Source of the DNA: Trifolium pratense
Lineage: Eukaryota; Streptophyta; Magnoliopsida; Fabales; Fabaceae
Reading direction: 5' to 3'
Assembly: GCF_020283565.1 (NCBI RefSeq)
Contig: NC_060061.1
Location: 48,149,362 to 48,213,361 of the forward strand
Length of the DNA stretch: 64,000 bases
The translations under genes were made by a program, and so were the position numbers. The first letter of the stretch is position 1; each line of letters begins with the position of its first letter. The notes beneath the pieces are model-generated. The model did no database searches, was not told the origin of the DNA, and saw only the letters and a list, made by a program, of their open reading frames with translations. Of this stretch, positions 34,535 to 45,700 are shown one piece after another.

Positions 34535-36514
34535 ATGCAAAGATTTTCACTTTTCTTCCAAAAACACAATCTTTTCAACCTCCCATTAAAAAAATCACTT
34601 CCAATTAGCCACCAAAATACCACATTATATCGCTTCTTCTTCTCAACTACTATTTTCCAGGTAAATTCTTCTCAACCATCTTCTTCACATTCACCACCAA
34701 CACCAAACCCTAAAAAAACCCCAAATTCCCAAAATGACCAATTTGGCCTTGTTTACCTTGAATCTAATACAAACAATTTCAATGATCAAAACAATGATGA
34801 ATTTGCTTTTGATGTAGAAAAAGTTTATAGAATATTAAGAAAATACCATTCTAGGGTTCCTAAATTGGAACTTGCATTGAAAGAATCTGGAGTTGTTATT
34901 AGGTCTGGATTAACAGAACGTGTTTTGAATCGTTGTGGTGATGCTGGAAATTTAGCTTATAGGTTTTTTTCTTGGGCTTCTAAGCAACAAAGTTATAGAC
35001 ATAGTCAAGAAGTTTATAAAGCTATGATTAAGGTTTTGAGTAAAATGAGACAATTTGGGGCTGTTTGGGCTTTGATTGAAGAAATGAGAGTTGAAAATCC
35101 TCAATTGATTTCGCCGGAAGTGTTTGTTATTTTGATGAGGAAATTTGCTTCAGCTAGGATGGTTCATAAGGCTATTGAGGTGTTAGATGAAATGCCTAAG
35201 TATGGTTGTGAGCCTGATGAATATGTTTTTGGGTGTCTTTTGGATGCTTTGTGTAAGAATGGTAGTGTTAAGGAGGCGGCTTCGCTTTTTGAGGATATGA
35301 GGTATCGGTTTCCGCCGACTGTTAAGCATTTTACTTCATTGTTGTATGGTTGGTGTAAGGAAGGGAAGCTTGTGGAGGCAAAGCATGTTTTGGTGCAAAT
35401 GAAGGATGCGGGTATTGAGCCGGATATTGTGGTTTTTAATAATTTGCTTGGTGGGTATGCTCAAGCTGGGAAAATGGCGGATGCTTATGATCTTTTGAAA
35501 GAGATGAGAAGGCAGGAGTGCGAACCGAATGCTGCCTCGTATACTACTTTGATCCAGTCGCTATGTAAACATGAAAAATTGGAGGAGGCAATGCGGTTAT
35601 TTGTTGAGATGCAGAGGAATGGTTGTCAGATGGATGTCATAACGTATACCACATTGATAAGTGGGTTTTGCAAGTGGGGGAAAATCAAAAGGGGTTATGA
35701 GCTTTTGGATCAGATGATACAGGAAGGTCATTCCCCGAATCAGCTAACTTATCTGCATATCATGTTGGCTCATGAAAAGAAGGAAGAATTGGAAGAGTGT
35801 ATGGAACTTGTGAATGAGATGCAGAAGATTGGTTGTGTTCCTGATCTTAAAATATATAATACAGTCATTAGGTTGGCTTGCAAGTTGGGAGAGGTCAAGC
35901 AAGGTGTTCGGCTTTGGAATGAGATGGAAGCAAGTGGACTCAGTCCGGGTACCGACACCTTTGTAATCATGATTGATGGGTTTCTAGAGCAGGACTGTCT
36001 AGTTGAAGCTTGTGAGTATTTCAAAGAAATGGTTGGGAGGGGGCTTTTTGCTGCTCCTCATTATGGTACACTGAAGGAGTTGATGAATTCTCTTTTAAGA
36101 GCTGAGAAGCTTGAAATGGCTAAAGATACTTGGAATTGTATTACAGCTTCTAAAAGTTGTGAGATGAATGTGAGTGCATGGACAATCTGGATTCATGCAC
36201 TGTTTTCAAAAGGACATGTGAAAGAGGCTTGTTCGTTTTGTATAGACATGATGGAAAGCGATTTAATGCCACAGCCAGATACTTTTGCAAAGCTTATGCG
36301 CGGTCTGAAGAAATTGTATAACAGAGAATTTGCAGTTGAAATCACTGAGAAGGTAAGGAAAATGGCTGCTGATAGACATATCACTTTCAAGATGTATAAA
36401 CGGAGAGGAGAGAGGGACTTGAAAGAAAAGGTGAAGGAGAAAAAAGATGGGAGGAAGAGGAGGGCTAGACAACGTCGTTGGGGTGGCGCCGGCAGCAGTA
36501 AAAAAACACTATAA
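34535..36514 (+). CDS. Pentatricopeptide repeat protein, P class
   Basis: Predicted organelle RNA-binding protein, probably mitochondrial, acting in RNA processing, stability or translation. Single exon, 659 aa from the ATG at 34535; the frame is open further upstream but without an ATG. The N-terminus (MQRFSLFFQK, then Lys/Ser-rich) looks like a targeting peptide. About twelve P-type repeats follow from about residue 150, for example YGCEPDEYVFGCLLDALCKN, GIEPDIVVFNNLLGGYAQAG and NGCQMDVITYTTLISGFCKW. The last 40 residues are strongly basic (KEKVKEKKDGRKRRARQRR), an unusual tail that may aid RNA binding. There is no E or DYW domain. It resembles Arabidopsis At3g49730/At5g65820 by recall. Confidence 0.92.
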   Translation: MQRFSLFFQKHNLFNLPLKKSLPISHQNTTLYRFFFSTTIFQVNSSQPSSSHSPPTPNPKKTPNSQNDQFGLVYLESNTNNFNDQNNDEFAFDVEKVYRILRKYHSRVPKLELALKESGVVIRSGLTERVLNRCGDAGNLAYRFFSWASKQQSYRHSQEVYKAMIKVLSKMRQFGAVWALIEEMRVENPQLISPEVFVILMRKFASARMVHKAIEVLDEMPKYGCEPDEYVFGCLLDALCKNGSVKEAASLFEDMRYRFPPTVKHFTSLLYGWCKEGKLVEAKHVLVQMKDAGIEPDIVVFNNLLGGYAQAGKMADAYDLLKEMRRQECEPNAASYTTLIQSLCKHEKLEEAMRLFVEMQRNGCQMDVITYTTLISGFCKWGKIKRGYELLDQMIQEGHSPNQLTYLHIMLAHEKKEELEECMELVNEMQKIGCVPDLKIYNTVIRLACKLGEVKQGVRLWNEMEASGLSPGTDTFVIMIDGFLEQDCLVEACEYFKEMVGRGLFAAPHYGTLKELMNSLLRAEKLEMAKDTWNCITASKSCEMNVSAWTIWIHALFSKGHVKEACSFCIDMMESDLMPQPDTFAKLMRGLKKLYNREFAVEITEKVRKMAADRHITFKMYKRRGERDLKEKVKEKKDGRKRRARQRRWGGAGSSKKTL

Positions 36515-38849
36515 TTTACAGGGGTGAGGCTTCAAATACAACTCACAGGTTTTCCCTGGTAGTTTGATTCCTGCGCAGATGCTGGTCAAGTAATTCAATT
36601 GAATGGAAATTAAGTGGTGTTATTGATCTTGGCTTAAGGAGAGATGAGCATAATTAGATGGCAATAGAGTAGTTGTTTCTTTCTTTAAGGTATCAACTTT
36701 ACTGTTCAAAATAGTTCTGGCCTTTGTAGTTTATAATCATTACTACTTGGTGCATTTTCAGTCGCTGTTTTAAGGTTATTTACACATACAAATAAAACTA
36801 ATAAATTGTGTTACTTTAAATTAAATTATTTGTTTTTTCGTATAATATCGTTAACTATTTATTATCTCATTTGACCTGTTTATCTCTCCCTTTCAAACTG
36901 ATCTTACGGCTTAGGTAATTCCATCAGTTTTTTGTTTTGTAAACACACATTTTACATTTTTAATCTATGGAGAAGTGAGGTCTTAAGGATAGAAATTGTG
37001 TCTGCAGCTATGTTAAGCAGTAAGCACTACTAAAGCTCGACAAAGTTTCAAACAAGAATACTCCTTTGCACCAACATTGTGTGCCTCTCAACCTATTGGA
37101 TAAGCGAATAATTATGAGATGAGAGATGATGAAAGAGGCAAGGGAAATGATCAAATGTGCCATGGGATTCAAGACATTGTCCTGCTTGTTTTAGTTATGG
37201 TATAACTTATTCTTTTCACCGTTGATTTTATTTACTAGTCCCTACTTATTTATGTCCTGATAGTAATACTAGCATTCCGAGCATTACAATACATACTATC
37301 TTCAGTGAGTAGATCTTAATATTTTCATTGATAATCTCCTCAACAGTAGCATTGAAAAAAGTTCCTCTTGTTTTGCAAAACGTAGAACAACAATAATGAG
37401 TGAAAAAGAGATATACATTTGTTATTTTATTCATATTTCAATTTCTATATTATATGTGTCTTTCCCTTTTGCTCTGATGTTATATATAAAGTTTATTCAT
37501 ATTTCTATTTCTATAAGCTGTTGTCTATATGTATCAATCAGTGTCATTACCTATCAACAACCCCAAGAGAGGTGTGATACTGCTTACATGTGTTGACAGT
37601 CCAAGTGTGATTTATCATTATATTAGTAATCTATAAATATACAGTTTCGCTAGCTCCAATCGAAGAACAACCTATGAGAGCATCTCCAATGGGAGTATAT
37701 AAGACGGTGTTTCATAGGAAAATGAACCTGTTCCTTATTTTTTTTACCCATTGGAAGAACTTGAGGTGGCAAAGTAGGTTGAAGAGATTTTGTTGAATTA
37801 ACTCAATTAATGTGTCTCATGTTCTATTTCTTTTGTCCAGAATATACAATTTTGCTTTTGGAAGTTATGGTCAGCACAATGATTTATCATAACAATTAAA
37901 TCCGCCAGAAGCTACACTATCATGCAACTGTGGTTAGATTCTTCAAGCAGAAAAGGGCAATCTACAGAGTAATTTTTCCAAGTGTAGGTTGGTTGGGGTT
38001 TGGAACAACCATAGTACACAAACGATCTCATGAAGCAATGTAAGAACGGGAATAATTGAATCCACCATTTTTTGTCGTCGGCTAAATTTCCACCTTGCGA
38101 GAGCCTTTTTGACCACCAATAGCTACACAACCACTATCATTGAAATCATCTCTTCTTTATTTTTAAGATTGGAGTAGTTTGAATTTTTAGACCACCACCG
38201 TCTTCAAATGCCATTTCCGGTCAACTTGAACCTGCACAAGGAAAAAGTCCGGATATGTGATCTTCATTGCGATCACACCACCGTGGTTGAGTTTCCGATC
38301 ACCATTTCCGGTTGGAGTTGAAAGATGAAGTTGTTAATATGATTTTCATTTCACAAAAGTGCCTCTTAGATATGAAGATTTTTATGGAGCCTATTTGATA
38401 ATTTTTCTTCTTTAAACTTCTGAGGTTCTATACCTTTTTTATACTTTCAATTATCCCCACCAAAAAGACCTCAATTAACATTATGGTTACACAATTGTGC
38501 CAAGTTAAATTGATGAACATGATTTAGGGTACAAGGGCCATACGCTCATGTCATTCTCCTGTTGCGTTCAGTGTTTGGCAAAGAATCGTGAGGTTGAAGA
38601 TATGTTGTAGTTGTAGATAGACTATAATAAAATCTGTGATCCTACTTGATCTATTGTTTTAAATTGAAAGTTATAGTAAAATGCTCGTGCTTGTATCTGG
38701 TTGTGTATATTTATAAAATAATATCATCTTATATAGATTGTGGATATGTATGGCAAATTAAAAACAATTAGAGATGAAGACTTGTAAATGTTTTTTCTTA
38801 CAAATTGTAAAAATTCTCTCATTGTGGCAATTTGTTCTGTGTAAAATAC
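36515..38849. other. 3' flank of the PPR gene and intergenic DNA
   Basis: No gene recognised. Open frames here are short and without family resemblance. A GC-richer patch at 38190-38330 (repeated CACCATTTCCGGT-like phrases) may be a retroelement scrap. Confidence 0.35.
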
Positions 38850-39588
38850 TATTCTCTCCGTTTTCTTAGAAGTGTGAAGTTCTATCATATTTAGCGTTTC
38901 TAACGGACTGTCTAGTTTGTCTTTTAAGGATATGATTTGTCAATTATACCTTTTGTCAATTATTGTTATCTTTTAAAATATATTTTTTCATATATATATT
39001 TGAAAAACTAAAGTTTTTTTTAAAAAAAAAGAAAGTTTGTTCTTTTTTTTTAGATAGGAAAGTTTGTTGCTTCCTTGTGCGTTTGATATGCTAAAAAATA
39101 GGGGACTGGACAAGATAATTTTTATTGTATCTGTTTTGATTTGAAACTGGTTAAGAGACTGGACAAATTAGGTTGTAAGGGACATGACAAAAACAAGATT
39201 TTGTTGTCCCTCACTGAACCACGCAACATTTTTTTGTCCATAGTACAACTATAAAAAAATATGAAAATACCCATTTTATTTTCGAATATAAAAATATTAT
39301 CGTCCTATTTCTCTCCGGTTCAGTTTTGTCCTGTCCTGTATTATCTTGTTTTGTCCTGCACTGTTCCGTCCAGTCCTTGCTGTTTTACGAATCAAACGGA
39401 TTTAAACAGAATTTGTTAGCTATAACAATGGTTCATTGAAGATTTAAATAAGATGAGTACTGTGCAAAAAAAATAGGAATTTATTGGTGAATTAAGATGA
39501 ATGTATAATAGGAAGATAGGGTGTAAAAATCCATTTTCTTAATTTGGTGTTATCATTCTAACTGACACTTTTAAGAAAACGGAGGGAG
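38850..39588. mobile_element. Stowaway-like element containing a nested TIR element
   Basis: The outer ends are CTCTCCGTTTTCTTAGAAGT and, at the right, the reverse complement CTCCCTCCGTTTTCTTAAAA, with TA next to both. Inside, 39080-39398 is bounded by CGTTTGATATG ... GACTGGAC and its inverted counterpart GTCCAGTCC ... ATCAAACG, a second terminal-inverted-repeat element. Neither encodes a transposase. Confidence 0.6.
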
Positions 39589-40250
39589 TAGTTATTTTAA
39601 AATTTCTATAGACGACAATATATTCCATTATATAAAAATAAAAATGATATGCTTAAATATTGAAACAAAACAAATTATAGATTGAAACAAAACATAATAA
39701 TTTATACTCATAAAAATAGCAAAAAAATAGATTAATACGTTCAACTCAAGCAACCTATGCAAAAAGATTATATGCTTAAAAATAACAATAAAATAGATCA
39801 TATGAATATAGAAATAAGAATAAAATAGTCAATTCTATTAAAAAAAAAAGAGAATAAAATAATCAATCAAAAAGATTATAGAAAAATAAGATGAATATGC
39901 ATAAAAATAGGAACATAGAAATAAAAATATAAACAATATTTTTCATAAAAAAAACATAAACAATATAATATTAATTATTAATAATAATAGTAATATAATA
40001 ATCATACAATAAAGTTAATTTATCAAATTTACTAAATTATAAAAAAATATTCCAAATCAAATTTTTAATTTTATATTAAATAATATACACGGGACCATTA
40101 TTTGTGACGAATACATAAAAAATTGGATAATTTATCATTGATAATTATAATCAAATTTATTAATTTTATAAATTTTATAAAAAATAGCACAATAGTTTCA
40201 ATTATATTTTAACAATATTATATAACAAATTCTTAAATATTTTATTCTAA
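39589..40250. other. Very AT-rich intergenic DNA
   Basis: No gene. Two micro-insertions flanked by direct repeats occur at 39817-39867 and 39929-39966. Confidence 0.35.
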
Positions 40251-40606
40251 ACTAGCGGGCTTATGTAAAAAAAAAAAGACATGTCTTATATTTTTGTTAG
40301 TTTATTAATAAAAGATTTTTGTTGCTAAAAAAAATGTGTCTTAGGTTATGGTGAGTTTTTAATAAAAGATTTTTGTTGCTACTAAAAAAAATTAAGGATG
40401 TTGTTGGTATTATGAAAAGTCCACACCAAAATTCATGCATTCTCTTTATATATACCAACTAGCGGGCCAGGCAAGCGCGTTACGCGCCTGCCTGTGTCTA
40501 ACTTATGTCCAATTTAAAAAGATATGCCTTATATTATGGTGAGTTTGTTAATAAAAGATTTTTGCGGCTAAAAAAAATGTGCCTTATGATGACAGGTAGG
40601 GTTAAA
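40251..40606 (-). mobile_element. Two Helitron-like 3' ends
   Basis: Read on the minus strand, GGCAGGCGCG TAA CGCGCTTGCC forms a GC-rich hairpin. A few bases later CTAGT follows (plus-strand ACTAG at 40458), which fits the Helitron 3' signature of a hairpin just before CTRR with a T beyond. A second ACTAGCGGGC at 40251, followed by similar sequence (ATAAAAGATTTTTGTTGCTA), looks like a second, shortened copy. The 5' termini were not located. Confidence 0.5.
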
Positions 40607-41180
40607 CACTACAAGAAAATATGGGATTTGCTACGACGGCCTTTGTAGCTAATTCGTAGCTAATCTCTAGTAAAACAGGGTTAGCTACAGATTTCCTATG
40701 AATTAGCTGTTGTATAGGGCGTAACATGGATTAGGTGGCAAATTATCTAGCAAACTATTTCCGAGCTAATTTGCAACTAATATAAAGTAAAGCCTATCTA
40801 GTTCCGATTTAATACCTAGTTAATTTTTTATTTTTAAGTTGGTATCCGACTTAGGACCGACCAATCCAAGGGGACCAATCCCACCACACACTTGCGGGGG
40901 CCCAATTAAAGTCGGAGTTTTTTTCTTCTCTATATGGACTTAGCCCACCGAAATTAGCACCAGGGGGAATCGAACCTGCAACCTTGAGAGGAGCATACTC
41001 CAAGGATCCAAGTCAACACCACTAGACCAACCCCAAGTGAGTTACCTAGTTAAATATTGTTCAAAAAATCGCTAGGATATATATATGTTCACAACAATTT
41101 CGCAATAAATCTCTAGCAACATTTTCCTAGCGATTTTGCAGCCCAAAATCCAAGCTAATTACAAATTATTTATCATCCGT
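40607..41180 (+). mobile_element. CACTA transposon end interrupted by a SINE
   Basis: Begins CACTACAAGAAAATATGGGA, the classic plant CACTA terminus, followed by subterminal repeats built on GTAGCTAAT and CTAGC. A SINE lies at 40824-41042, after which CTAGC-type repeats resume. No matching right terminus was found. Confidence 0.6.
40824..41042 (-). mobile_element. tRNA-derived SINE inserted in the CACTA end
   Basis: Flanked by TACCTAGTTAA (40813-40823 and 41043-41053). On the minus strand it reads CTTGGGGTTGGTCTAGTGGT (box A) and GCAGGTTCGATTCC (box B), then GCTAATTTCGGTGGGCTAAG. It is homologous to the plus-strand copy at 41796-42012. Confidence 0.85.
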
Positions 41181-41714
41181 TAAGAAATCTAAAAAAGGCT
41201 AATTAAATAAACATGATATACAACTACAATAAATTTGACATATAACAAATGAACTAAACACATGTTAGCAAGAAACTAATCTTGTTGAGATCATCAGACT
41301 GATTAAAGTCATTGGTTCAAGCACCATCCATGCTTCATTTAGTGATTAGCAACTAAGAGGGAAAAAATTATACAGTAGGAAATGAGTAAAATATTTGAAA
41401 ATTCTTCCAACAACTACAATAAAATATCATTATATAAGTGGAGAAAATGATGCCAACTATAATAGATTTTTCTTTCTTTCATCCTACAAATTGTATATGC
41501 AATGTAATAATGAACATAGGAGTAAGTTTTAAAGAATTACCCTAAACCATATACTCGGTTGTTCAAAAACAAAATTGTACTCTAAGGGGTCCATGTTAAC
41601 AGTTTTCATAAGTTACTTTCCACACAAAAAGTCAATAACTATATTTAACCCCTCCATAATCACATGCAGCAAAGAATCTTAAATTCCTAATTAATCAATA
41701 CAAGTCGTATATAT

Positions 41715-42092
41715 GTCACTATTATAAGAAGAAAATCAATTTTTTAGGTTGATTGAAAAAGTAATGTATTTTGTCAATAATATAGACCAGATACAAACCC
41801 ACTTGGGGTTGGTCTAGTGGTGTTGGCTTGAGTCATTGAAGTATGCTCCTCTCAAGGTTTTAGATTCGATTCCCCTAGTGCCAATTTCGGTAAGTTAAGT
41901 CCATACAAAGAAAAAAAAAGGCTTTAAATGGACCCCGCAAATAGGCAGTGGGATTGGTCCCCTTGAATTAGTCGGTCCTAGGCTGGATACTATGTTTTCC
42001 AAAAAAAAAAATATATTGACCATATACATTATTTTTTTAATAAACCTAAAAAATGGTTTTTTATTTATAATTGTGACCGGAAGAAGTATATA
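41715..42092. mobile_element. Stowaway-like MITE split by a SINE
   Basis: The left half (TATAAGAAGAAAATCAATTT ... AATATAGACCAGATACA) and right half (TTTTTTAATAAACCTAAAAA ... GTGACCGGAAG) rejoin to the same family as 32260-32408 once the insert at 41796-42012 is ignored. Confidence 0.65.
41796..42012 (+). mobile_element. tRNA-derived SINE inserted in a MITE
   Basis: The duplicated target ATATAGACCAGATACA (41780-41795) and ATATTGACCATATACA (42013-42028) differ at two of 16 bases. Box A is GGTTGGTCTAGTGGTGTTGG and box B is TTTTAGATTCGATTCCC. The element ends with an A run. Confidence 0.8.
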
Positions 42093-42791
42093 TATTAGCA
42101 TAATTATTAAAATGTTTTTCTTAAATAGTAGTTATTTTTTTAAAAAAAAAATTAGTAACCAAATTTTCAAGTTATTTAGAAATATATCCGGTATAAATGG
42201 TTGTTACCAATATATCCCGTGTAAAATAGTTATTAATAAAACAATGATTTTGTATTGAACTTCAAAAATGACAAGTAGGAACAAAAGTTTGCTAAAGAAA
42301 AAAATGACATAACAAGAAACGGAAGGTATCTTAGAATGATAATGGTAATAGTAATACTACAAAGGATTGTAACGGCATGAAGAAAAAAACACATTTGGCG
42401 GAAGGGAATCTATATTAACTACTTTGAACCACCTCTCGCATTGGTTGTTCCAAGTATACTATAAACGGTGTAGAAGAAATATTTGTAAATGCATTTGCCT
42501 ATGAAATTTACATAACAGCTACTTTCGGCGAGAGTAACCTACCAAGAATTTACATTTCTCACCTTACAATCCCCACACAAGGTAGAAATAGGGGAAAAAT
42601 GAAATCAAATTGGAAACAAAAATGAAAGAAGTGAAATTAAAATATCACAATCAAATCCCTATCCTGTCCTACTATTATGCCAATCCCAGCTTCCCTCAAT
42701 GCTTAATATTAGATGGAAGCCAAATGTAGCTGATGATACGTTCTAGCTTTAACTCCAGCCAAAACATCTCAATCATTTACAGGTTATCACA

Positions 42792-45700
42792 TCAATGAGC
42801 TAGGTCCACACTCCCAATACCAATGGTCGATTTGTCAATCATGCGCACGTTGTACTTTTCATATACTCTTATCCGATTCTCAGCCCACCAGTGTTCTGCT
42901 TGTTTCTCACTAAACCGCTTGCGACTGCATTCACCAATCCAAAGATTTTCCAGGTTATAACATGGCTAACGTATGAAATACAGCATAGTTATTTGAATTG
43001 CTGGTAAATATTTTGCTTTCTCATCATATACCGAATTAGTTAATAAAACATATATATAAGGAAATTGCTTGTTACCATCAAACACAATGTACATTACTCT
43101 TATCAAATATTGGAGATGAGTTATGCAAGTTGACAAGAAAAAAACAATGTCAATGCAATAAAGCATTCCATACCTGAATCGAACTCTCTTAAGATCTATT
43201 GCACCGCCTGATAGGGAAGTGAGAGTAATATATACACCAGGTTCATCTTGCTCTACCCATTCAGTCTCGTTACGGGATTCGTTATCCTTTGTTTTGCTCC
43301 CATTTCTGCTAGCTGCATCTGATAGAGTATGTTTACAGTGGCCTACAGAACGGTCGGTGACGGTGCTTGACCCATTTGAAAATAACTGGTTATATGAGCC
43401 AGTAACGTCTGATTCTGGGCTTGTTGCTTGAATATTCAGGCGATCGATGGAAGCAATGCTTAAGTCATTGGAAATGGAGTTAGATGGTGATCTGACATTC
43501 CTAGCTGCTCCTATGGGAAGCCTCTCAGCCATGTCCTTCAACTATTTCGAGCAAGAAACGAGGAAATGTGTGATCAACAAGCCTACTGATTAATTTTTAT
43601 ACATCTAGTAAAAATCTATAGACATAAGGTTAAAGAATTAAGAAACAATCCATTGGTTAAGTTTTTGATTGATATAGAGCCCAAATATAACTGATCATGC
43701 TTTTAATAGTAATTATAATTCAGTTGGTACTATGCCTTTAGTCCTAGAGTTATTTATTTTTTATTTTTTTGGTAGAAAGTCTTAAGAGTTATTTTAGTAT
43801 GTTTATTAGAATATTATATCTGGATATACATAAATGTCAAATCAATGCATAGTTTTTTGAGATTTGTGAGATTATCAGCACATTTAGGCTTTTATTTCCC
43901 AAGGTCTGGCCATTTGCTTTGAGCCCCGTGTTGTGAATATAAATGATAAACACAGACAAAGAAATTGAATGAAGAAATTTTATAAGACACACTAAGCACT
44001 AGTCACCAGTGGTATAGTCTTGGTCTCACAGTTACATTTATTTTCCTCATCTAAAGACTTTCACTTATCAGTGTAACTTTTCTACTTGTTGAGTTAAACA
44101 AGGTTCAATCCAACAACCTAAGAAAACTGATTTGCTTGGATAAGGTTTTTCTAGGAGATATTGATTGTCTTATTTAAATGGAAAAAAAATTACCAACCAA
44201 CTACTCGCATTGCTTGTTATAAGTTGAAAGCTTTTAGCTATGTAACAGGAATCTAGCTTGTTAAAAGTTGTTTGAGGGATTGAAATTTCTACCTGAGCAG
44301 TAAGCGACTTGATCACTTCCTTTGCTGCTTTGCATTTGGCAGTTTCTTCGCTGGCAATTGCTATTGCTTCTTTTAGCTGTTTAGTTGTTTTTTCCAACTC
44401 ATCTTCTTGAAGCTGGGATTTTCGAGTCAAGTTTTCCACCTAAAAGGAACCAAAATATTCATTGAGCTCAATACCACTAGATTATTTTACAAATAGATAA
44501 ACAACGACAAGCAGGCTTTATCCCACTAGTTCCATTTTGGCTAGATGGATCAAACGACATACGACAAATAGATAATCAAATGAGTAAAACATGTTTAGAG
44601 AGAGAGAAAAAAAAGGAAAGACAAAGAAATGAACAATTTCCAGCTTATTCGATTGAGTTTAACATCTTATTGTGGTTTCGAAAATACAGGGACGAGAAGA
44701 CTCATAGTTCCGGATATGGATGTCAGGTTTCCAACTGTTGAGAATTTTTTTTTGACAAGAGATAAACAAGTAATTAAGTCATCTCCAATCTAGCTAGCAA
44801 CAATCTCATTTAAAAAGAGGAGCAGCTCATATAATTAGGTGAAAAAGGGGTGCCGATTGGCAAATATTTAAATTCTATTAAAATAAACATATAAATTGTC
44901 CATCAATGAAAGCATAAAGTAGCACGTATACCTGTGATCTTAATTTAACAACCTCCTGATTGAGGTTTTCGTTAGTCCTCTTCGTATCATCGACAACTAT
45001 CTTTGGGGTTGTCAGTCCTCCCAGCGTTGGGGTTGGAGTAGTTGACCGTGGTGGACTAGGCCGCCTAGATATTGGGGATGTTGCCCGGGAAACAATTCTA
45101 GATCCAGGAACTGAAGCTGAAAAAAACTTCTTTGATGATCCAAACACAGGATTAGAAGATTTAGAAATATGCATTGCTCCCCATTGTGAACCTCCATTAG
45201 GAACAGGCGAGACACGGCTACTGTTGAATTCCAATTTTTTATTTTTCTTTGAAGATCTTCTGTCTACTTGTTTGAAGGACTCCATTGTAGAGAATCTAGA
45301 AAATTGATTTTGAGATCTGGAATCCAATTTATCATCCTTACCAATAGACTCAAGTGACCCTTGATTAATACTTCCTCTTCTGCTAATAGAAGAGTGAGAC
45401 GAACCATCAGTTTCTGTAGCTTTCCTTATTTTGTTAAAACAGTTATCACAGACACGATAAGGTTTGTTGGGATTTGGTGACATTGAAGCCTTAAGAGACT
45501 TCTTACTGCTGCATGAGTGACAAAAAACAAGTCCACAATTGTAACAATTATGGCGCTTCCTTTTGAAATTGAATGGCACACGGCAGCCAGAACACATGGA
45601 TTGGTCAACACCAGAAACCCACTTATGCAAGCATATGGCAGCAGTGAAATTCGTACCACAAGCAATACTTTTGACTTGTTTGTCTTTCAGAGCTTCCACT

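Noticed and set aside
43980..44115. SINE candidate in a PRAF intron
   Set aside because: A box A-like phrase is present, but box B is weak and no flanking duplication was found.
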